From Ypsolopha sequella (Eukaryota; Arthropoda; Insecta; Lepidoptera; Ypsolophidae), in the NCBI GenBank assembly GCA_934047225.1, contig OW203989.1, forward strand, positions 13,677,977 to 13,741,976: a DNA stretch of 64,000 nucleotides, in the 5' to 3' direction. Below are positions 57,146 to 64,000 of the stretch, piece after piece. The stretch's first letter is position 1, and each line of letters starts with the position of its first letter. Below the pieces are notes generated by a model. It was given only the letters and a program-made list of their open reading frames with translations. It ran no database searches and was not told where the DNA came from. The position numbers were made by a program, and so were the translations under genes.

Positions 57146-57418
57146 TATGGATCCCGAAAAGGTGTCAGAGGTGTTTTGCAAGTGTGAACCGTGCCCCGAG
57201 CAGTGACAAATCCTACGTTCGAACGTGATAAGATAAGAAGTGAGCCTGATACCTGTACTTCGGACACAAATACATGGTTTTTAAGGAAAGTAACAAATAC
57301 AGCTACAATGCATATAAATTGAGAAAAAATCATCGGTGCTTACTCAGACCAGAATTCGAAACCGGGTCTCAAGATTGAGACTACAGCATCCCCTTACCGA
57401 CTAAGCTAGTGCCGCGCT
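57146..57418 (-). mobile_element. tRNA-derived SINE, copy 5 (diverged)
   Basis: Minus-strand head GGCACTAGCTTAGTCGGTAAG with box B CGGTTTCGAATTCTGG, and a body containing AACCATGTATTTGTGTCCG. The tail is cut at GGTGTCAGAGG/GGATCC. More substituted than copy 4. Confidence 0.7.
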
Positions 57419-57688
57419 TACCTATCGACGCTTTAAAGACGTGTTAAATCACATTATAAAGTTTTGTTTGCACTTTGAATTCAAATTTACCAAATACCAA
57501 CAAAGCAATAAAAAAAGCGTTGAATAAAATCCATCAGTTTGAGGTGTTTCGGTGGAGTTAGTCGGCTTAATTGTTTCCGTGTTTGGAACGTTTTGAGCAT
57601 TCACTACTGACAATTGGCATAGGTATTGTGGAATGAAGTGAGAATTTTCAGTCTATTGTTAATTTAAGAATTGAAGGAAGGTATTTAT
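57419..57688. other. Unassigned stretch
   Basis: No gene or bounded repeat recognised. Confidence 0.4.
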
Positions 57689-57888
57689 AATGAACAGAAA
57701 ATCACTTGTACTATCCCACAAATTTATTTAGTACTTCCTGACCGGTTTCGCCTTTATGACATTATCGAAGGAATTCATATAAGATCTTAATTACACATAT
57801 TAATTCCTTTGATAATGCCATAAAGGCAAAACCGGTCAGGAAGTACTAAATAAATTTGTGGGATAGTACAAGTGATTTTCTGTTCATT
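57689..57888. mobile_element. Near-perfect 200-bp hairpin
   Basis: AATGAACAGAAAATCACTTG, TACTATCCCACAAATTTATT and TAGTACTTCCTGACCGGTTT on the left are exactly mirrored on the right. Arms are about 90 bases with a handful of mismatches near the centre, and the loop is about 25 bases. A young snap-back MITE or a locus producing long hairpin RNA. Confidence 0.85.
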
Positions 57889-59036
57889 ATGTATTGCAAG
57901 TTCTACCAAGTGCCAAAAATCAATAGTGTGAACATTCTGAAGGTATTAAAGTTTTGTGTAAAAATACCAATTTATCTCAGATCATCCATATGAATTAACC
58001 ATTAAATTAATTTAATTGTTTGGATTATTTAGTATTGAAATTACCTGTATTAAAAAATAAATACAAATTATTAGGTATAATGTTTTACGGTTTGGTAGTC
58101 AAATCACTAAACAGAAGATGTAAGTTGAAATTGCCATCTTCTTCATATTTCATCAAATGTTTCAGTAACTTTTTTCACTACACTTTCCCACTGCGCGTTA
58201 CCTTCGTCCTTGTATTAGGTATGTAGTTTGGTAATACGCGGCCGATGTTGCAGTGTAACGTGAATCTCGCGTTCCCGTCCAAATATGGATGAATGCCATA
58301 CATATTTAGGCCGTTATGTTTGACATGCGCATTGACATATTTGCCATTAATTTTCCGTAATGATATGTATTTGAAATTACGTTGTGGTCTAGCTTCATTT
58401 TAATAGTTTAACAGAAATAGCGATTAAATAGTTAGGTTAGTTTAGTAAGTATTTTGTAAATTTGCGTGGGAATACCTAAACTGCGTATAATTTGAGTTAA
58501 TAATATGACTACATTAAACTATAGGCCTTTTGTAAAACGGTACATCTTTGAGTCTTGCGCTTGTTGTTATTGAATCAGAAGAACAATTTTGGAGAGAACG
58601 AATTTGACGCTCCGCACTAATTAAAAGTTGTCCAAGTTTACACATAATTTATGTCCACCATTCCGAGTGTACTCCATCCCTTGTTAAATTGTAGGTCCAC
58701 TCTGAACAAACATATTACAGAAAGTTTACTTTGTTGGGGTAAATTAGTAACCTATTACAGCGATATGGACTGTAATTTAGAGGAAAGGTACGTGTATAGT
58801 TTTGGTCCTTTTGTCTTGTTGATTTGGGTATACCTTTCTCAGTAGCTTAAACATTTAATTATTTACTTTACTCAGGAATTAAGGTTGGACCTGACCCTAG
58901 AACATGAACAAAAGTCTGGCTTTTGAAGGTTCTTTGGAAGAAATGAGGACTCTCTTTGAATTGAAAATAAAATATGATCTGTTGATCTCTTATTAAGTCA
59001 ATGTACTTATATGCAATGTCTTACTTGAGTCTGTCT
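57889..59036. other. Unassigned stretch
   Basis: No gene recognised. Open frames at 58020-58226 and 58651-58845 lack motifs. The patch 58240-58340 is GC-richer and contains a short ATATTT-centred inverted repeat. Confidence 0.4.
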
Positions 59037-59378
59037 CAACTCAATGTATTGTCTACTTTTGTCAAAAAAAAAAAAATTATTCCCAACCAATTTTTTTTTG
59101 TTTTTAAACGTTCCACAGAAGAAAGTGGTTAAGGGATCAACTTGTTTTTTTTTTCCATAAAATAGGTAAAAGAAATGTGATGTCAATCTACGTAAATTCA
59201 ATATTTTTTGCCCAAAAAATATTTCAGTATTAGCTAAAAAGCCTCCAATTTGTTGTTTTGCTGCGTAATTATTAATATTATCCGTTGAAGACTAATATGC
59301 CAATAAGCCAACATATAATCGCCTCTATCAAAAGCTGATAAAATCTTTGCCATTGGACTTTTTGTGCTGTACTCTTAA
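59037..59378 (-). repeat. ~410-bp unknown repeat, copy 4 (reverse)
   Basis: Reverse-oriented relative of 5270-5680 sharing TTTTGTCAAAA, ATATTTCAGTATTAGCTAAAA, ATATAATCGCCTCTATCAAAA and ATTGGACTT. Confidence 0.7.
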
Positions 59379-59854
59379 CCCTCCTGAATTATTTTTATCG
59401 CTAAAACAACAGTAAAACTAATATAGTAGTTTTAAATCAAAACTAAAATTTCAAGTAAATAAAATAGGTCGACACTATTTAAACTAAATTATAGCATTAG
59501 ATCGAAGTCGACGTGATTTAAGTTTTATTAAAGGTGCTGTTACGTAAAATAATAATAATATTTTTTTATTCAAGAAAATGAGCCTTTGTTACAAAATTAG
59601 GCTACAATAAACTATGAGTAAAAATTTACTTCAGGCAAATCAAACTGACAAGTTGCCAAACTAAACTGTGTCTGTACTTATTCCAACTGCAATATTAGGC
59701 CGGTTTTTGAAGGCCTACTTCTCCTATACGAAAGGTCCAAATACGAAAAATTTATTTTTGTGTAAATTTTTTTACTATTGCTACTTTTGTCAAAAAATAA
59801 TCGTTAGTAATCGAAAGTCTCCTATGAATTACGCAAACATTCTCTAACTTCTTT
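59379..59854. other. Unassigned, with a LINE-like fragment
   Basis: 59548-59620 (AATAATAATA, TTTTTTTATTCAAGAAAATGA) resembles a reversed LINE 3' end. Otherwise nothing recognised. Confidence 0.4.
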
Positions 59855-60255
59855 TTCAATGCAAGTGCTCGTAAAGGCCCACTTTTTATGCATCAAAACT
59901 GAACAGAAATTCGATTATTTTGCCCTAGGGCTTTATTATTATTTTATACCTTTCCTGTGTACCATAAATGTAATATATTTTTTTCACTGTTTAACGGCTC
60001 TGGATACAGTCCTTTTGAGCCAATCATTAACTTGCAAAATTGTAAAAATGTAACTTTCAACTTTAATAATTAAATTTTTTTCTTTGATTATATTTGTTTT
60101 ATTTCCTCACATTTATGCATTGAAAAACGTACTATGATACACGGGCGTAAGATCAATAAAATACTCGGTTACGTTTAAAACACTCGCTACGCACGTGTTT
60201 AAATCGTCCTCGTAGTTTATTCCTTGTCGCCCTTGTAGCATAAACTACTATAATT
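59855..60255 (+). repeat. ~390-bp unknown repeat, copy 3
   Basis: Same block order as 20835-21220 (TTTTTCAATGCAAGTGCTCG, CCCTAGGGCTTTATTATTATT, TTTAACGGCTCTGGATACAG, CACGGGCGTAAGA, TTGTAGCATAAACTACTA), with its own indels. Confidence 0.75.
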
Positions 60256-61199
60256 TATAGATTTATAAAATCGTAGTTCAATTTTTTTTTCGTGAAAAGT
60301 TTTCTTTATCCCATAGAGGAAAACAATTGTAATGTTTTATCCTATATTACGCGAAGAGTTACAAAAAATATTATTAATTGTTAGATAACCTTATAAAAAA
60401 CAATAAATACTGATATGGAAAATAAGTATCAAGACTATAATTTAATAATTAAGGCATTAGTTCAAACACTATAAATTATCACGGACGAAGAAACTTTTTA
60501 GGTTAAGCGACCTCCCAAGGGTGTAATAAGCTAAACTATGTAAGCAAGGATTAGTTCCAGATTCACAGTTGTTTGTAAATCTAGAGCTACTTTCACCACT
60601 TAAAGGGCTGCACTATGCTAAAATTCGGTCCCGCTCTAACGCGTTTGTTTTTTAACTCTCTATCCTGCTCTAATCAGATGCCGCGCACGCAAAACTTAAG
60701 TTATTTTGAAATCGTGGCTCCATTAGGACATACAGAAATAAATTAGTAAGGCTTTTTTGTAGATAAAAATGAGATCTTTTATTGTGTGAAAGATTCATTT
60801 CAAACGCATATTCCGTGTCCGAGCGAATTGAATGTACAGATTGAAATTAGGTACCTACAGATATATATTTATTTGAGTAAAGATATAAAATTTCAATAAT
60901 CTTTAAAGGCTTAATTCGTCAGAAAAACATGATTAAGTACATATATATTTACCAAAATTTTCTAATAGCTAGTTTGGCCTACAAATCGAGCTAAATAAAC
61001 GCAATTTTACCAAATCCACGCTTATTTAAGCCTTAACGTAGCAAGATAGAAAAAACACTTCCATTTATAGCACATAAGAAATTACAGAGTCCGTGCACAC
61101 GATGCGGATGTTTTCCTGTCAAGAATCAGTCATGTTATTGATAAACTTCTTAAAACTTGATCCTTGAGATCATCGTTTGTACATTATCGTGGGTGATAA
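60256..61199. other. Unassigned stretch
   Basis: No gene or bounded element recognised. Confidence 0.4.
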
Positions 61200-61440
61200 A
61201 GACAAAAGAAAGAAAGAAACACATTTATTACAGCAAAAGCCTTACAAATACAGTTTACACTTAATATAACTTACTTACACTTACAAATACATAGTTACAA
61301 TTAGAAATTATAATAAGTTCACGTTGCGTCTGTTCCTGTAAAAGGCGTCTGTTGCTGACTCAGCGATGTGCTGAAGGTGTGAGTCCTCAGCGCTGATTTT
61401 CAGTCAGTACCTACTGGTGACTCAAGAGTGTACCAGGTGC
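61200..61440 (-). repeat. LINE 3' end, reverse, with GAAA tail
   Basis: AAAGAAAGAAAGAAACACATT followed by TATTACAGCAAAAGCC and CTTACACTTACAAATAC has the form of a non-LTR retrotransposon 3' end with a simple-repeat tail, read on the minus strand. Confidence 0.55.
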
Positions 61441-62388
61441 ACTAGATAAAGGACTGGAAAAAAAATCCCTTCGTGTTCATTGTTAATAATATTAGTAGTA
61501 CACGTAATCTGATAGTACACTTGATAAGTCAAGACGTTCTTAAATAAACCTTTTAACCCGTTTTAACCCAGCCATAATCTAGACGATCTATTGTTCAAAT
61601 CGTTTTTTGCAATAGTGAGAACATAACAGATTAAAAAGATAGTTCCCGCAAAACTTTTAATGTTCCTAATTTGAAGAAGCTAGCAATACTACAAGAAAAA
61701 AAAAACTGCCAGTAATATAATGCACACTCTTACCATAACAGAATCTTTTAGTCTTTCCAATATTGAGAAAAAAAAACCAATGAAAGCTCTAACAGTTTTC
61801 ATTTCGAAGTTTAGATATGATTTGTGGATAAACTTTGTTAAACTCTGAAACGAACAGATTATTCATATTTTTTTTTGATAATGTTGTTGCTGAAGAAAAC
61901 TAACGCAATTTTTTATGGAAACCGGCTATATACGAATACGAACTCAGTGAACTAAAAGGGGTACCGCACTTTTTCACCTGACGCTAGATAGAAAAGGGCA
62001 CGACTGACCGTTCCATCAGCATCACTTTCGTTCAATAAATCTGTACGCAGCTTTAGAGTACAGCTTCCTTGCAAATTTCAAACTACGAACTGCAAAAATC
62101 TACGGTATTTTTCCACGATCGTACAGTTGAAAGAATCCTTAGCGAAGTGAAGAGAAATAAATTAGATCTCTTGACGATGCTACTCGTACAAAATGCTTTG
62201 TTAGATTAAGGGCATGACTAGAGATTTTAATTTTATTGGTATCGAGTATCAAGATCGGTTATTTAATTCGTCTAGTCACTGCTTAAAATAAATAGGATAG
62301 CCCTATTTAAAATAAATACATTTTATTATTTTTCATCTTGATTATTTAGATCTTTCATAAGATTATAATTATACTGTAAAGAGTAGGT
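61441..62388. other. Unassigned stretch
   Basis: No gene or bounded element recognised. Confidence 0.4.
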
Positions 62389-62491
62389 AGAGTGGAGATC
62401 ACATCAAGATATACACATTGGACTTTGTACCAATCTTAAGTCCTTCACTATACGGGCTAGTGTAGTACTGCAAGTGTGATCTCCACTGTAC
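62389..62491. repeat. Short hairpin
   Basis: AGAGTGGAGATCACAT and GTGTGATCTCCACTGT pair, and the inner TTGGACTTTG/TTAAGTCC adds a second stem. About 100 bases in total. Confidence 0.55.
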
Positions 62492-62687
62492 ATAAAAACA
62501 CATAAGGGGTGACGCTATAAGCATCCTTTCTATGCATTTCAAGTTGTAAAGTAGGAAAAGACTGACAGTTATTACATTTCTTTCCTATGTGTGTACATGA
62601 GATGACAGTGATTTAACATTGTTTTACTTCACTTTAGTGATGTGTTTTTCTAAGATTTACTACAAGATATATTTTATAGAATTAAAT

Positions 62688-62800
62688 GAAAGTGAGGCGT
62701 AACGTAATCGCCCAGATGAAGGCAGTCTAAATCTGCTGAAACTGGTCGGCTTTCCCGATCATAACACGTATTGAGGTGAGCCGTTTTTATATAAATCAAG
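62688..62800. repeat. Repeat shared with 23965-24090 (reverse)
   Basis: GAGGCGTAACGTAATCGCCC, GAAGGCAGTCTAAATCTGCTG and GAGGTGAGCCGTTTT match the earlier copy in opposite orientation. Confidence 0.6.
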
Positions 62801-62849
62801 ATATATTTTGTTATATAACGTTCTTATTTGAACTTAAGGCTGTTCCTAA

Positions 62850-63292
62850 TAATGGGGCGTCCAAAACGTGACGTGATGCAGATTTAGCTGAATGTTGACT
62901 TAGGGGGCTAGTAATATCTTAGTGACATTATTGTTCACCTTATCCCTCCCTCAGTGTCACGTGACTTTTATCATAAGACATTTAAAAGGCTAAAAAATTA
63001 ATCAATTGATGTTTTTTTCTCTTTATGTTTTCAAATAGCAGGGTTAATTTAAGCAATATAAAAATATTTAAATAATATAACATCATGGAGTCGAAATCAC
63101 CGCGTGACCAGCTGGTCATTTTTTGGCAAAAAAATTTTTTTGGAAATAAAAGAATCCAGTGTTGCCAGAAAGACATTTGTTGACACTTTTAGTATAGACT
63201 GCGCCATCTATTAAGTCGTTCGGTACTACTTTTTTTAAATTTGTCTTTGAAAACCCCTGATTAGCGTCACGTGGACGCCCCCTTATTGCATA
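62850..63292. mobile_element. TIR element with GGGCGTCC ends
   Basis: AATGGGGCGTCCAAAACGTGACG at the left is mirrored by TAGCGTCACGTGGACGCCCCC at the right. The centre (about 390 bp) holds TGTCACGTGACTTTT and no transposase. A non-autonomous DNA element; no clear target duplication. Confidence 0.65.
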
Positions 63293-63303
63293 CTTGCAAT
63301 GAA

Positions 63304-63825
63304 TTAACTGTCAGAATCTGCGAAAATTGTTGCAATATGTCTAAATATTTCTTGCAGTGAGAGTACATATCGAAACGCATGAGAGTGCCACAGCGAAACC
63401 CGAATCATCACCGAAACCGCAATGAGAGTAGGGCTTTTAGCGGAATTAAACATGGACATCGAAGCCCACAGCGGCCGCGTTGGGCGGACGATTGCACGAT
63501 TGTTTCCACCATACATCTGTGGTGAGCAAAAAGTTGTTAAGAGAAAATCATTAATTCTAAAAAGGGTTCTGTAATCAAAAAGCTTTTTAAAACGAGATTT
63601 TTGTGCTGCTTTTAGGAAAAACGTAGATATTCTCTCCTCGTCGCATACAAGCGTCAATAATTCGGTGTAGTAGGTTAACAAAAGGCAGCAGGTCCCAAAC
63701 GCAGAATTTTTCATTTCAAGCATTTCAAGAGTCTGAAAGTCTAGATTTTTTAACGTTTGTGCAACAGTTTTGTAGAGATTTTTATTTGATGTCGCCATCT
63801 TCTTTCTTTGAACGTGCATATTCAT
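63304..63825 (-). CDS. 173-codon open frame, product unknown
   Basis: The longest open frame in the window. The second methionine (ATG at 63798, context AAGATGGCG) is a better start than the first and would give 164 residues (MATSNKNLYKTVAQTLKNL...). The N-terminal 40 residues look helical, and a leucine-rich stretch around residues 46-62 (CCLLLTYYTELLTLVC) follows. The rest is mixed charged and aromatic. No signal peptide, catalytic motif or known domain was recognised. Base composition is more balanced than the flanks. No splice partners were identified, so it may be an intact small gene, an exon, or part of a transposon or retrocopy. Confidence 0.4.
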   Translation of the reverse strand: MNMHVQRKKMATSNKNLYKTVAQTLKNLDFQTLEMLEMKNSAFGTCCLLLTYYTELLTLVCDEERISTFFLKAAQKSRFKKLFDYRTLFRINDFLLTTFCSPQMYGGNNRAIVRPTRPLWASMSMFNSAKSPTLIAVSVMIRVSLWHSHAFRYVLSLQEIFRHIATIFADSDS

Positions 63826-64000
63826 TTTGAGAGTGCTTTTTCTGTAACATTTTTACTAATATTGTAAAAAGAAGTAAAATAAAACTAGGGCCTTTAGCAT
63901 TTGGTACGTAAAACCCTAATAGCTTTTAAGTAATTTGTAAAACAGAACTGTGACTGCAATGTGGAATTGCTTTTTTAAACCCAACTACCTACTGTTTTAG
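63826..64000. other. Upstream flank of the 173-codon frame
   Basis: AT-rich. No confident TATA or initiator on the minus strand was identified before the window ends. Confidence 0.4.

Overview
The window looks like intergenic, transposon-rich DNA from a moth or butterfly. It is AT-rich, has no long open frame with a recognisable product, and is densely packed with insect repeats: inverted-repeat MITEs, tRNA-derived SINEs, and LINE 3' tails of types familiar from Lepidoptera (for example the 'ACTCACGCCTGT' repeat and the 'GGTCCCGT...GGAACCCTAA' tail). Order-level assignment is inference from repeat style; no marker gene is present.

Layout. Bases 1-38239 are a patchwork of small elements. Several have readable boundaries: 8-bp target-site duplications flank 284-589, 7211-7628, 24868-25721 and 27384-27602. 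Many are long foldbacks (2471-2868, 11195-11467, 28870-29890, 30286-30775, 31597-31750, 35577-35843). A tRNA-derived SINE family has five copies. A roughly 410-bp unknown repeat has four copies and a roughly 390-bp one has three. The only transposase trace is a cysteine/histidine cluster at 22864-22923 resembling the C-terminal zinc domain of piggyBac-like transposases.

Bases 38244-55411 form the standout feature: a 17.2-kb element with two 4.6-kb terminal direct repeats that differ, by eye, by one T in a homopolymer. It has TGT...ACA ends and a 4-bp target duplication (GTAG). Read on the minus strand it has a tRNA-His-like primer binding site three bases inside the right repeat and a purine tract three bases from the left one. 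I therefore read it as a very young LTR retrotransposon on the minus strand, with huge LTRs and an 8-kb interior lacking any gag, pol or env frame. The interior holds a 3 x 205-bp tandem array, an old diverged duplication of about 0.7 kb, a tRNA-like segment and a possible antisense spliced transcription unit. The LTR carries TATA-plus-initiator promoter candidates on both strands.

Bases 55416-64000 return to repeat patchwork, with a near-perfect hairpin at 57689-57888, a TIR element at 62850-63292 and, at 63304-63825 on the minus strand, a 173-codon open frame of unknown product. This is the best candidate for real or recently real coding sequence. All identities and boundaries come from reading by eye; no alignment or database search was run.
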